Notes: a model not told the origin generated them from the letters alone. Shown: positions 10,801 through 20,627, numbered from the stretch's first letter. The stretch is DNA of 64,000 nt from Hydnum rufescens UP504 (GCA_014904985.1 MU128911.1:381118-445117); one strand, 5' to 3'. Numbers and translations are program-made.

Positions 10801-13302
10801 GTTGTCTCCAAGGTGCAAATCTTCTGGTTCGAGGGGCATCATTCAGCCAAAGGAAACCATGGACATGACTGCTTCCACGCCATTGCCATTCATATCTAGA
10901 GAATACATCAGTCTCACTGGAAAGTATCATTTTGGAATTTAAACATACTGCCACCAGTGATCCTTTACATTGAATTTGACTGAGATGACCTCCTTGAAGA
11001 ATAACTCCCAGCGTATTTGAAAGTAGTCTGCTGCAATTGCAGGATTCTCATTCAAATCATCTCGTCTAGTGCAATAAGCAGCATGTTGGCTGAGATCTTC
11101 AGCATGGGATGGCATATGTTGATGCAGATCAGGCCATTGGAGATCTGCAGCTGATGCAGTGATGAAGACATGAGGTGCACCTAATTGTCGAACTGAAGCA
11201 AGGAGCTCCTTAAATTTCTTGTTCACAGAATGGCTTTGATCCTGGTAGGTCAGTTCCAGCCCTAGCAATTCGATTGGCCACTCGCTTCAACTCTTCCTCA
11301 TCCCCATGTTGTACAATATCTCGAAGATCATCCACAGTCCATGCTGCTTCCTGACGATGTGTTGACATGTACCAAGCTGTGTCCTTCTTGGCTTCATCTC
11401 ATAGATGAGTATTGAGGGCCCAGTATCGAAAGTGAGGATGCCTAGCAAATCTTCCATCTTCATAGTGAAGAAGGTGGGAAGCCCACTGTGAGAATGTGAC
11501 TTTCTTCTCACGGACCTCATTGAAGTCAGCACAACCAGTTGGGAACAGAGAGGGAAATGCTCCAATTGCAATTTTTACATTTTCCCATTCACTGATTGGT
11601 TGCTGACCAATGGATGGCATCTGAAGGACAGGGGGATCTCCATTTGCTGCATTGCAAAGCTGCTCAAGTTCTGTTTGTGGAGCCATGATATTGGGTACAA
11701 AGGAGTGAGTGATTATGCCAGGATGATCATCATTGGCATCCTCATCTCCTGGTGGTCCAGGCTGAATGATGGGGGCATCATTCTGGGAAGCAAACTGGGG
11801 GGAAGAGGTTGAGTACAGAACCATCATGAGGGAGTTGATTAAGGTTCTGTTGGCTGAATGTGACATTGGCATATGATGGATGATGGGCACAGAAGAAGAG
11901 AAGCCAGTCCCTAACCACCTGGCGACGAACATGAGTGTCTTCATACACTATTTCATTGAGGACATTGTCATGGGCAGTGTGACGCAGACAAACAAAGTCA
12001 CACTCTTCTGGAAGGAGAGGCAGAGTTGCATAGAGGCAGGCATTGTTGCGTGGGAAGTTGCAGATGTGGCCTGCATATTTTGTCTGCCCACCATGAATGC
12101 TGACAACAGACATCATGACATGTATGGGTGAAATGAGGATTTCTTCCATTGGTGTAAGGATACTAGCAGGGCATGTGGCAGGCAACTGTCCAGGATCCAT
12201 GTTGTTCAAAGATGTGAACACGTCACCCCTGGCACGACAACCTTTGCAGAGACCATTGACAACCCCCAGATTGAGCCACTTTTCATGGCAGTGATTGCAT
12301 GTCTCCATTTGGACCTCCATGGCTTTATCACGGAATTTTTTGATGATATGTTGGTCTGCAGGAGATAGAGCAGGCTCATCTGGAACAAAGATGTCCAAGG
12401 GGTTGATGTCATCAAATGGGTCATCTTCATCCTGATCTACAATAGGTTCATCATTATTTGATGGAGGAGGAGGGCCTGGAATGCCCTGATCCTCTTGATG
12501 CCGCTGCCGATATCATGCATCCCCTTGGCGACAGTTCTCACAATGATTGCATAAGACACCATTCCTGTCCAGAGTGAAGGCTGTGATTTGGCACAAGTGT
12601 CCACGTGAGCAGCATTTCATAACTGGTGCAGGTGGAAAGGGATTGGGGGGTTCAGGGTGTGGTGGGGGAGGTTCAGGAGTCATATGGAAGGGATTTGAAG
12701 GATGTACATGTGTATTATTTGGATTCATGCCTCCAAATGCCAGCTGTTCCATGAGTGGTTGAATTTCATCCACATAATCATCACCCTCAGAGTCATTTGC
12801 AAGAGATCTGGGTGGATTGTTTCCTTGGCAGGTGGGTGATTGTGGGGGTGCATAATTGGGACGAATTCGTTGAGATGCACGTTGATCAACAACTGGGGTG
12901 TGTGTCATTCGAGCAATGTGGGAGCGTGAGCCAAGAATTTGTTGAGGAGGAGTCACTGGGGGAATAGGATTTGCTACAAAAGTACAAATACATTATTATA
13001 TATTTACTCCACTTTAATTCACAGGATGACATACCTGCAGTTGGAGTTGCATTATTTTGAATCTGTGGCCTAGATGTCTCAGATGGGCCAGATTGAATGT
13101 CTAATCTCATACCAATTCATCCCAGAATTAATTCAATATTTAAATTTCAAACTACAAGAAGTGACCCACCTGAAGTTTGACCTAACCTTGATGGGCCAGC
13201 ACCAAGAGTCTGGCTTAATAAGTTGGCAGTGGCACATTGCTCACGGCACCGTTCATTCCATCTGTCTTGCTTAGCACCCACCAGATCTGCATCACAAGGC
13301 AT
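7855..13302 (-). pseudogene. RepHel: Helitron-like N domain, HUH Rep nuclease and PIF1 helicase (inactivated)
   Basis: Rolling-circle transposase-helicase. ATG at 13302 follows an in-frame TAG. In order: Cys/His motifs near 12600-12300 (CCSRGHLCQI, CNHCENC, CNHCHEKW), the Helitron-like N block (FPTGCADFN, RHPHFRYWALNT), the Rep motif RGSSHVHGFLW (HxH) near 10830, the two-tyrosine motif YASKYVTK near 10370, then PIF1 with Walker A GTAGTGKS, Walker B IILDE, LLFGDFAQLPPV, HKSQGLTLEHAVIDLG and SFVAISRVKTL. At least four short introns are recognisable, for example one with GTATGT to CTCTAG near 10890-10950. Premature TGA codons occur at 8682, 10040, 10495, 10702, 11399 and 12513, each where family members have Arg (CGA). 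Frameshifts occur near 11225 and 9720, among others. Confidence 0.88.
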
Positions 13303-13735
13303 ACTGGAGGGCTATCCCTTCACAACCTGGCCGCCCCGTCCCGTGCGACTAATGAGTGCAATTTGCTCCCAATTTGGTCTTGATCCTGCTTTAGAAGCCG
13401 CCTCACAACTCCACGATCCCTTTGTCCAAAAGCAGTCTGAGGTGGAGAACAGGCGCAAGACAACTGCAGTTATGGAGTACAGTAGCTATCTTTAAGGGCA
13501 AAACCTCTAAGCAATCTCCCTGCTGGTTGCAGAACCAGAGAGGTGCAAATTCAACCACCAAACTGATCAGAAGACTACCTTGGCAGGGCAGTTCAACTGG
13601 GATGGGGAGAGCACTTCAGATTCTATAGCCTTATTTTATCAGACCTCTTGTGCCTTCACACTTGGTTCACTGCCAGGAATGCAAGGGTGGGCACCACTCA
13701 GAAGAAAGCACTGCCAGAGAGTCACTAGAGGGACT

Positions 13736-13761
13736 TACTGTACTATTTCGACTGTAGGTTC
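13736..13761 (+). repeat. Left TIR of the TA-flanked element, with TA target duplication
   Basis: TA at 13736-13737, then 24 bp TIR. It matches the reverse complement of 24861-24884 at 22 of 24 positions. Confidence 0.85.
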
Positions 13762-13942
13762 AGCCAAATTTCGTGTGACAAAATTTTTTGCTTCCGCTCA
13801 GGTGGCCGTTAGTTCGCGGACTGCTGTGACGCGTGACACTCAAGTTCAGTAGTTCGACTACCAAATTAGGGATCCAGAACAGAAATGGCCGAAAACCCCG
13901 AGTGCCTTGTTTTTGATTGTCAGCCGCTCTCAATGATCATCA

Positions 13943-14398
13943 GTGGAGTTTTCCATATGTAATGATTCTAAACTCCTTGTGTTCTTGATCACTTTTTACG
14001 GAACACCCGCCTCTGCTATGGGTCCCTTTGAACGTGCTGTATTCTCTGCTATAACGACTCGCGCACCAGTTTTGTACTCCAGCATTCCACCTGATCTTGT
14101 TGGGTCTTTCTTTCCATCTCAATCTCTGACAGTGATGGAATTGATCACATTTAACATTATTAAGTTCCCTCCATTGGGCCCTATTGTAACATACAGCAAG
14201 CGTGAACCGAACACAATCATCAATGAGAGCTTCCTTCAGACTATGCAATATCCAGCTAGGCTTGCAGTCGATCAGCTTGTGGCCCTGCTTGACAGTAATG
14301 CGAATGCATGCTCGGTCCTTATCAATGGACAGTTCCTCCCTATGGAGACTGTGGAGATCTGGAGGATACTGGCGTGGGTCCATGATGTTCCAGGCTGG
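13943..14398 (+). pseudogene. N-terminal part of the Ulp1-DDE transposon gene, cut off by the nested element
   Basis: An open frame runs through this segment with protein-like composition (PPDLVGSFFPSQSLTVMELI, LVALLDSNANACSVLING, WRILAWVHDVPGW) and no stop until it enters the nested element at 14399. The true start is unclear: the frame opens without an ATG near 13943, and the first in-frame ATG encodes MGPFERAVFSAITTR. The segment lies upstream of, and on the same strand as, the Ulp1 domain that resumes at 21252, so I read both as one gene split by insertion. No domain name can be given to this N-terminal region. The two halves are one base out of phase if a single target-duplication copy is kept, which indicates later decay or a hidden intron. 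Confidence 0.6.
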
Positions 14399-14475
14399 TC
14401 AGTCAAATTGGGGACCTAATTAGGTACCATTTTCAGGGCAGAAAATGGTACCTAATAGGTCCCCAGACAGTATGG
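14399..14475 (+). repeat. Left TIR of the nested element with internal foldback
   Basis: Starts TCAGTCAAATTGGGGACC. Positions 14412-14461 fold on themselves: GGACCTAATTAGGTACCATT pairs with AATGGTACCTAATAGGTCC apart from one bulged base, around AGGGCA. Confidence 0.8.
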
Positions 14476-14866
14476 CTGAAATACGGCCAAAATATGGCCA
14501 TTCCGATTCATTTCAGCCAATCCATGGCTGTGCTAGATTATATATTTATTTATTGTTATTATTATCATTATTATTATTATTATTATTATTATACTACTAT
14601 AATTATATACATATTATGCTATATACATATTATCCCCCCCCGGGGTCTGCCACCACAGGGGGGGGCATGGTTCCTGCAGGTCATGCACCTGCATATACCC
14701 ACCACACCCAAGTGGGGTCCATATGCCCTGGTCGGGGCTGGGTCCATTTGGGTGCTCCCTCGAGGGAGCGGATTTTTGTTTGCGGGTGCTTGTTCGCAGT
14801 TTTCGTTTGCGGCGCGTCATTTGGCGGGTTTGTGGTTGGGGGTGTACACGAGTTCTGGTTCAGGAT

Positions 14867-14981
14867 CTAGCGAAATTTAAAATGAAAGATTAGTTGAACA
14901 GTAATGCAGCACAAAAAGAGCAGCTTATGCTGCTCTTTTTGCGCCACAAGAATAAAAAATAAGAAGAAAAAGAAAACTGAC
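14867..14981 (-). repeat. Intron-like hairpin module 1 (leftward)
   Basis: On the minus strand: exon end CAAG, then GTCAGT, hairpin at 14909-14944 (CAAAAAGAGCAGC with GCTGCTCTTTTTG), branch-like AACTAAT and acceptor TTTCGCTAG. 115 nt. Confidence 0.7.
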
Positions 14982-15044
14982 CTTGCAGTACCCCACACCA
15001 AAAGAAAGAGAGAGATAAAAAACACCTCCTCTCATCCTCTCCTA

Positions 15045-15116
15045 CTCTCTTCGTACTCCTCTCCTCCTACCTCCTCCCTCCTCCCTCCTACTACGGAGGG
15101 AGGAGGGAGGAGGTAA
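15045..15116. repeat. Purine/pyrimidine hairpin
   Basis: TACCTCCTCCCTCCTCCCTC pairs with GAGGGAGGAGGGAGGAGGTA around TACTACG (about 15068-15115); a long homopurine-homopyrimidine inverted repeat. Confidence 0.7.
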
Positions 15117-16560
15117 GGTCAAATTACTCTTGGATGGAGGGGCCGTAGGTCGGAGGAAGGTCAAATATTAATATTTTGAAAAACAACTCCTATGACTGGC
15201 CTAAGGATATTTAGATTCAAATTCAGTAGTTCACCTTGCATAATTAAGCTTACTTCAGCGTGACCTCCGTCCGCCTCTGGTTTTTACTTCCTATGGCCCT
15301 CTTTTTTTTCTCCAGAGGAGAGGATGGTCATGTAGGAGGGGAGAAGTGTTAGTTTATAACTTAACTTTTCATTCTTGTAATTAACTCATAAATGAGGTCC
15401 TGATTGAAGGATAATTCGAAAGTTAGGTACGACCTCTGCTGCTCTCCTATGCCTCTGCCTCTGACTCTGTCTCTGCCTCTGCCTCTTCCTCTGCCTCTGC
15501 CTCTGATAGGTCCTAAGGATAAGCGTTGCCTAAATGGCACTGAGAACATAAGCGTTTTTCGAGATTTGAATTGAATAGGGACGCAACTACCTTCTCTTTT
15601 TTTTAACTTACTACTGACTTCTAACTTTATTATAGCGAGAGGTCATACGCAATAATTCCCAGAAAGGTGGTGGTGGGTTTACTTAAGTCCAGAGTAAATG
15701 AATGTTCCTCTGCGAGTTTCTAAACCTTTTATACTTTTCTATTTCGTCTTTGCTTTTGTGGGGGGTCGCGACAGCGTTAGTAGCAAGAAAGACATCTACT
15801 CACAAAATTTGCTCTTTAGAGCCTATCCCCCCTTTCTAATCCTGTCATAGTGCCTCCTTTTTTTGACTCTTCTTTTTTGACCTCTTCTTTTTATGAGGTC
15901 GGTCGAGGTGGTCGGCCTCCTCCTTTCTCCACTTTCCTCCTCTTTCCTCCGCTTACCTCCCCCTTCCTCCTCAAACGCTAATTTATGGAGGAGGAGCTGC
16001 TGCCGACTTCCTCTGGTGGTGAATTTATTAACTCCTGGCAAAGAGTTGCCAGGAGAGTGGAGAGGAGAAGATGAGGAGAGAAGTTATCTAAAAACCTAAA
16101 ACCCTAAAACCTAAAGAAAGTAGACTTAAAACAAATGATTCAGCTGAAGTAGTTTAAATGGTCAAAACATACCACTCATGACGGTAAAAAGAAGGTTCAA
16201 CTCCTTTTTTCGGCTCGTCAAGTTTGCTAAATAATATATATAGACTAGGTCATAAAGGTCAGAAGGTAAAGTTGTAAAGGTCCCTTTTTATTATCTGATA
16301 TCTTCTTGTATGATGTGTTATCTAGGGGCCCTCGCCCTCCACTTTTTTTCTTGAGGTCGATGGAGCCCAGCAGCAGGGCTCTTGTCTATTCTGACTTCGA
16401 AAATTGTTCTGCATAAATACATAATTCTAATGATTAAGCCACATATTAAAATTAGCATCCGTCTCCTTTAACTAAATAAATAAAGCATAGGGCGCGACGG
16501 AAAACTAGAATTCTATAAAAAACTTGTTAACTATGCTCCAGTAGATCGTAGTTGACTCAT
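15117..16560. other. AT-rich spacer inside the nested element, no gene seen
   Basis: No modules of the array and no recognisable protein occur here. There is a CTCTGC-type pyrimidine microsatellite at about 15436-15506, TCCTCC-rich tracts around 15900-15970, and a short AAACCCTAAAACCT stretch near 16092-16115. It may itself be a further insertion that interrupted the left half of the array, but no terminal repeats or duplications were found. Confidence 0.4.
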
Positions 16561-16661
16561 AATAATTATCAAATATGACATCGAAAAATTTTACTATATT
16601 TGCTACTAATTTCTTTTACCTCCAATTGCCGAACTCTTCGCAGGTCGTTTTGCTGGGTGCG

Positions 16662-16899
16662 GTTGCGTCCTTGTTTTGGCGCGTTACATACCGTTGCGTC
16701 CTCATTTGGTGCGTTGCCATGTGTCACGTCGTTGGCGTGTGCGTGTGTCGCGTTGTGGCCGTGGTGCATATGTCACGTCCTTGGTGCCATGCTGTATGTT
16801 GTGTGGTGGGCACATTGCCATATGTTGGGTCATTTGGGGGTCCTCATTGGGCGTTGCCGTTTGGGCCCTTGTTTCACGGTTGTTCGTCATGCCTTAGAC
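16662..16899 (-). repeat. 238 bp duplicated segment, copy 1
   Basis: Nearly identical to 17807-18044, with a few substitutions and small indels. Both copies begin GTTGCGTCCTTGTTTTGGCG and end CATGCCTTAGAC. On the minus strand it is the exon-like body that follows the acceptor of an intron-like module, rich in CCAAATGA-type words. Confidence 0.85.
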
Positions 16900-16913
16900 G
16901 CCAGGTACTCAAT

Positions 16914-17017
16914 CTAGAAATACAAAGATATGTTAGTAAAAAGATTCAAAAGAGGGCAAAAAGAGCAGCTTCACTGCTCTTTTTTGTGCGTTGTATCTAC
17001 AAGCAAAAAAAACTCAC
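16914..17017 (-). repeat. Intron-like hairpin module 2 (leftward)
   Basis: Minus strand: ATAAG, then GTGAGT, hairpin at 16956-16989 (GCAAAAAGAGCAG with CTGCTCTTTTTTG), branch TTTACTAACAT, acceptor ATTTCTAG. 104 nt. A GC-rich hairpin lies just before the donor (17021-17056). Confidence 0.75.
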
Positions 17018-17168
17018 CTTATGACCACACGCCCGCTGTGGCGGGTGTGTGGTCGTACGCTTGCCTTTTCGGGCGGTTCGTTGTTGTGGTTGTGAGATGA
17101 AAAAGAAGATGTGACAATTCAACACTCGGCAATTGCGATACTCAAGAAGCGCCCAAGTGCTGGCGACG

Positions 17169-17193
17169 NNNNNNNNNNNNNNNNNNNNNNNNN
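17169..17193. other. Assembly gap of 25 N
   Basis: The sequence just left of the gap (17108-17168, read in reverse complement) matches the sequence that borders the right end of the 546 bp palindrome (18595 onward). The gap therefore starts exactly where a palindrome copy would start. N runs of this kind usually have arbitrary length. Confidence 0.95.
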
Positions 17194-17361
17194 ACCGTGC
17201 AGGGGTGTCGGGTGCTGAGGCCCTGTACTCCGGTTCGTACGTACAGCGGGTTGTATAGGTCCTCCCTGCAGTTTTTGTTTGTGGGGTCGTTTGTGGGTTT
17301 CGTTCGTGGCATTGTCGTTCGTGGTTTATGGTCGGGGGTTCGGGTGGGTTCTGGCCAGGAT

Positions 17362-17470
17362 CTAGAGAAATAACAATAGGTTAGTAAAAAATGAATGAAT
17401 GCAACACAAAAAGAGCAGCATATGCTGCTCTTTTTGACCACGAGAATAAGAAATGAAACAATAAAAATAC
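17362..17470 (-). repeat. Intron-like hairpin module 3 (leftward)
   Basis: Minus strand: TACAAG, then GTATTTTT, hairpin at 17406-17436 (CAAAAAGAGCAGCA with TGCTGCTCTTTTTG), branch TTTACTAACCT, acceptor TTTCTCTAG. 109 nt. The GC-rich hairpin at about 17479-17515 precedes the donor. Confidence 0.75.
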
Positions 17471-17639
17471 CTTGTAGTACCCCACACTGCTGCAGTGCGG
17501 GTGTGGGGTACTGGGACCGTACTCTGGCTCATGCACGGCAGTTTGTGTGGGTCCCCCAGGACCCTGTTGCTCGGGTGTCGATAGGCGGGGTCAGGGGGGG
17601 GGGGTTGCGTCAGTATTCGTTGGTGCGAGAAGTAAAGAC

Positions 17640-17742
17640 CTATAATAGAAAGTTATAAATTAGTTAAGAATTAAGCACCACGAAAAAAGGCAGCTTTCGC
17701 TGCTCTTTTTGCGTGGTTGTAGCTACGGGGGCAGTGACTCAC
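17640..17742 (-). repeat. Intron-like hairpin module 4 (leftward)
   Basis: Minus strand: TTTAAG, then GTGAGT, hairpin at 17678-17716 (left arm partly decayed to GAAAAAAGGCAGC), branch TTAACTAATT, acceptor CTATTATAG. 103 nt. The GC-rich hairpin at 17751-17786 precedes the donor. Confidence 0.72.
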
Positions 17743-17806
17743 CTTAAATAGGACCACACACCCCGCCATGGCGGGTGTGTGGTTCCTGGGGCCCTCATAT
17801 GGGTGC

Positions 17807-18044
17807 GTTGCGTCCTTGTTTTGGCGCGTTACCATACGTTGCGTCCTCATTTGGTGCGTTGCCATGTGTCACGTCGTTGGCGTGTGCGTGTGTCGCGTTG
17901 TGGTCGTGGTGCATATGTCACGTCCTTGGTGCCATGCTGTATGTTGTGTGGTGGGCACATTGCCATATGTTGCGTCATTTGGGGGTCTCATTCGGGCGTT
18001 GCCGTTTGGGCCCCTGTTTCACGGGTGTTCGTCATGCCTTAGAC
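17807..18044 (-). repeat. 238 bp duplicated segment, copy 2
   Basis: Partner of 16662-16899. It ends five bases before the palindrome (18049). Confidence 0.85.
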
Positions 18045-18048
18045 CCCA

Positions 18049-18594
18049 CAAGCACAGCACACATCAATAGCAAGCATGTAGATATGGAATAGATAATATA
18101 TAATAAATATTTATCCAATAAAATGCGAAGAAGAAGAAAATAATGAGTCAGAGCTCAATAAGGCATGAGATGGCTAATTGCAGAGTGGATTGGGCCACTT
18201 CTATGCATCAGAATTGGCCCAAATTTAAATATAGCAACGCCATATATACACTCTACATGGGCGATTGATTATCTCGGACGATTCTCGCATTTTTCAAATT
18301 TTCACACCTTCAATTCCCTATTTAGGGAATTGAAGGTGTGAAAATTTGAAAAATGTGAGAATCGTCTGAGATAATCAATCGCCCATGTAGAGTGTATATA
18401 TGGCGTTGCTATATTTAAATTTGGGCCAATTCTGATGCATAGAAGTGGCCCAATCCACTCTGCAATTAGCCATCTCATGCCTTATTGAGCTCTGACTCAT
18501 TATTTTCTTCTTCTTCGCATTTTATTGGATAAATATTTATTATATATTATCTATTCCATATCTACATGCTTGCTATTGATGTGTGCTGTGCTTG
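18049..18594. repeat. 546 bp near-perfect palindrome
   Basis: Each half is 273 nt. The centre is the TT at 18321-18322 inside CCCTATTTAGGG. Comparing the arms base by base gives only two differences; in both, the left arm keeps a CpG and the right arm has TpG (GGACG against TCTGA, and TCGCA against TGTGA when aligned). It separates leftward modules from rightward modules, so it could act as a divergent promoter or as the folding centre of the element. It contains AT-rich stretches such as ATATATAATAAATATTTATC in each arm. It encodes no protein. Confidence 0.95.
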
Positions 18595-18700
18595 CGGCGC
18601 CAGCACTTGGGCGCTTCCTAAGTATCGGCAATTGCCGGCATTGAATTTCACAACTACGCAGCCACACTCAGCAACAGAAAGGCGACCGCACAACCACGAC

Positions 18701-18739
18701 ACAACAGCAACAGCAACAGCAGCAACAGCAGCAACAGCA

Positions 18740-18771
<32 letters not shown>
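18701..18771 (+). repeat. CAG/CAA microsatellite
   Basis: ACAGCAACAGCA-type units grading into pure CAG repeats up to 18771. It lies in the first exon-like segment to the right of the palindrome. Confidence 0.95.
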
Positions 18772-18832
18772 CCTAGCGCACGACCACGACCACATGACCA
18801 CACACCCGCTGAGGCGGGTGCGTGGTCATAAG

Positions 18833-18935
18833 GTAAGTTTGTCTCAATACATAGAATAGCGCAAAAAGAGTAGTGCAAGCTACTCTTTTTGCGCTGCTGT
18901 GAATTTTGATACTAACATAGCCTTTATTATTCCAG
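18833..18935 (+). repeat. Intron-like hairpin module 5 (rightward)
   Basis: CATAAG, then GTAAGT, hairpin at 18859-18895 (GCAAAAAGAGTAG with CTACTCTTTTTGC), branch GATACTAACAT, acceptor TTATTCCAG. 103 nt. The stem keeps a compensating A-T pair relative to other modules (GAGTAG/CTACTC instead of GAGCAG/CTGCTC). GC-rich hairpin just upstream at 18794-18829. Confidence 0.78.
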
Positions 18936-19162
18936 ACCAAAACCAAAACAAATGACAGGCCGCCCAATGAGTGGCCGGCCCCAGCGGAAATACACAAAAC
19001 CACGCGAAATGAAACGAAACGAAGCCAAACGAAACCATGCCCAACCCCCACGCCAAACCCAACGAAACCACGCCACACCCAACGAAACAACGCCAAGCAG
19101 AAATGCCAGAGGTGGCCACGCGAACCACACACCCGCTGCGGCGGTGTGTGGTTCTATACAAT

Positions 19163-19261
19163 GTAAGTAATCTTGTGCACCCCCAGTGGCGCAAAAAGAG
19201 CAGCAAATGCTGCTCTTTTTGCGCTGGTTTTAATTTTTTAACTGATAATGTTTTATTCTAG
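19163..19261 (+). repeat. Intron-like hairpin module 6 (rightward)
   Basis: CAAT, then GTAAGT, hairpin at 19189-19224 (GCAAAAAGAGCAGC with GCTGCTCTTTTTGC), branch TAACTGAT, acceptor TTATTCTAG. 99 nt. GC-rich hairpin at about 19120-19153. Confidence 0.76.
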
Positions 19262-19401
19262 GTATCACCACAAATGAAGACCCGTGGAGCGAGCCCCCCC
19301 CCGAGATCAAACTCCCGCAAAGCAAGACCCGTGAGCGACAATGCGCCAAACGAAGACACGAACCACACACCCGCGGTAGCGGGTGTGTGGTTCTATACAA
19401 G

Positions 19402-19509
19402 ATAAGTAATTAGTGCACCCCCCCCCCTCACCAACGCAAAAAGAGCAGCCCTTGCTGCTCTTTTTGTGTTTGTTTTAATTTTTAACTAAGAAATTCTCTA
19501 TTATTCTAG
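19402..19509 (+). repeat. Intron-like hairpin module 7 (rightward, donor decayed)
   Basis: The donor reads AAG then ATAAGT, so GT has become AT. Hairpin at 19436-19468, branch TAACTAAG, acceptor TTATTCTAG. 108 nt. GC-rich hairpin at about 19360-19394. Confidence 0.72.
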
Positions 19510-19675
19510 GCTGTCGCCTGAACCACCTGCCAAACCAACCCCCTCTCCGCGAAATGACAACGCAACGCGCCAAGGAACACCCCCCAGACGAAACCCGGGA
19601 CCGAGAACACACAACAGGGTCACAGGGACCCCAGACGAACCACACCTGCTGAAGCGGGTGTGTGATAATTCTAAG

Positions 19676-19765
19676 GTAAATACAACCATGCAAAAGGAGC
19701 AGTGTACGCTGCTCCTTTTGTGTGGCTCTTCTTTTTTTCTTTTACTAACATATTTACTATTCTAG
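19676..19765 (+). repeat. Intron-like hairpin module 8 (rightward)
   Basis: CTAAG, then GTAAAT, hairpin at 19689-19721 (GCAAAAGGAGCAG with CTGCTCCTTTTG), branch TTTACTAACAT, acceptor CTATTCTAG. 90 nt. The stem change AGAGC to GGAGC is matched by GCTCT to GCTCC on the other arm. Confidence 0.76.
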
Positions 19766-19939
19766 ATGGTCAAGCAAAATGACAACCTGCCAAACGAACC
19801 TGCCCAACACCCCCCTGGGAATGATGATGTGACCCACCAAAACAACATGTGCCAAACAAAACACGCCAACGACGACTGGCCAGACCAAACCCAAGAGAGT
19901 ACCACACACCTGCTTCAGCGGGTGTGTGGTAATTTTAAG

Positions 19940-20048
19940 GTGAGTACAACTGCGCAAGAGGAGCAGTGTACGCTGCTCCTTTTGCATGGCTTCTCTTGTT
20001 TTTTTTTTTTTTTTACTAATGTATTATTTATTATTTTATTTTGTCATC
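19940..20048 (+). repeat. Intron-like hairpin module 9 (rightward, acceptor lost)
   Basis: TTTTAAG, then GTGAGT, hairpin at 19952-19985 (GCAAGAGGAGCAG with CTGCTCCTTTTGC), branch TTTACTAATG. The acceptor position reads TTTTGTCATCTGG, with no AG. End approximate. Confidence 0.65.
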
Positions 20049-20170
20049 TGGACCCAACACCTGCGACCCCGCCAAACGAACACAAGAGAACAATGACCCA
20101 CCCGCCAAAGGACCCAACACCCACGACCCCGCCGAATGAACACGAGAGAATGATGACCCACCCGCCAAAC
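20049..20170 (+). repeat. Two tandem copies of a 60 bp minisatellite
   Basis: Unit starts GGACCCAACACC and contains CGACCCCGCC, GAACAC and ATGACCCACCCGCCAAA. A third copy occurs at about 20377-20440 in the next module. Confidence 0.8.
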
Positions 20171-20259
20171 GAATCCCGCAAACAGCAACAAGTCGAAACC
20201 ACGACGCAAGCCCCGGACGAACCCCACACCCACTTCGGCGGGTGTGTGGTAATTTTAAG

Positions 20260-20376
20260 GTGAGTACAACCGCGCAAGAGGAGCAGCATACACTGCTCCT
20301 TTTGCATGGCTTTCCTTGTTTTTATTTTTTTTTATTTTTTACTAACGTATTATTTATTATTTTATTTTGTCATTTG
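20260..20376 (+). repeat. Intron-like hairpin module 10 (rightward, acceptor lost)
   Basis: TTTTAAG, then GTGAGT, hairpin at 20272-20305, branch TTTACTAACG, acceptor replaced by TTTTGTCATTTGG as in module 9, so modules 9 and 10 are close duplicates. End approximate. Confidence 0.65.
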
Positions 20377-20524
20377 GACCCAACACCCGCGACCCTGCCG
20401 AACAAACACGGGAGAACGACGACCCACCCGCCAAACGAATCCCGCGAACGGCAATGAGTCGAAACCACAACGCAAGCCCCAGACGAACCCCACACCTGCC
20501 GAAGCGGGTGTGGTAATCTTTAAG

Positions 20525-20627
20525 GTAAGTATATATATACATGTCCGACTATGCAAAAGGAGCAGCAGGGGCTGCTCCTTTTGCCTGGTTTTTCTTTCTT
20601 TAACTAACTTATTATTTATTATCATAG
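20525..20627 (+). repeat. Intron-like hairpin module 11 (rightward)
   Basis: TTTAAG, then GTAAGT, hairpin at 20551-20583 (GCAAAAGGAGCAGC with GCTGCTCCTTTTGC), branch TAACTAACTT, acceptor TTATCATAG. 103 nt. Confidence 0.76.

Larger units (their letters stand above)
7759..13735 (-). mobile_element. Degraded Helitron (rolling-circle transposon)
   Basis: The element carries a RepHel gene on the minus strand. Its 3' end may be at 7759-7762: read on the minus strand, it ends CTGG followed by T, which fits the CTRR-T terminus of Helitrons, and a perfect 10 bp hairpin (7767-7789) sits 4 bp inside. That spacing is shorter than the usual 10-12 bp, so this end is tentative. The 5' TC end was not found. 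It should lie between the start codon at 13302 and the TIR of the next element at 13738, and I use the latter as the outer limit. The element is inactive because its only gene is broken. Confidence 0.6.

Noticed and set aside
16092..16115. Telomere-like CCCTAAA words
   Set aside because: Only one or two irregular units in a long AT-rich spacer; not a telomeric tract.
16575..18092. Cys/Trp/Val-rich open frames of 90-150 codons in the array
   Set aside because: They arise from GT-rich exon-like repeats read in the strand opposite to the splice signals, and duplicates share them only because the DNA is duplicated.
18562..18878. Poly-Ala, poly-Leu or Ala/Thr-rich proteins around 18.7 kb
   Set aside because: These are just the CAG/CAA microsatellite translated in different frames.
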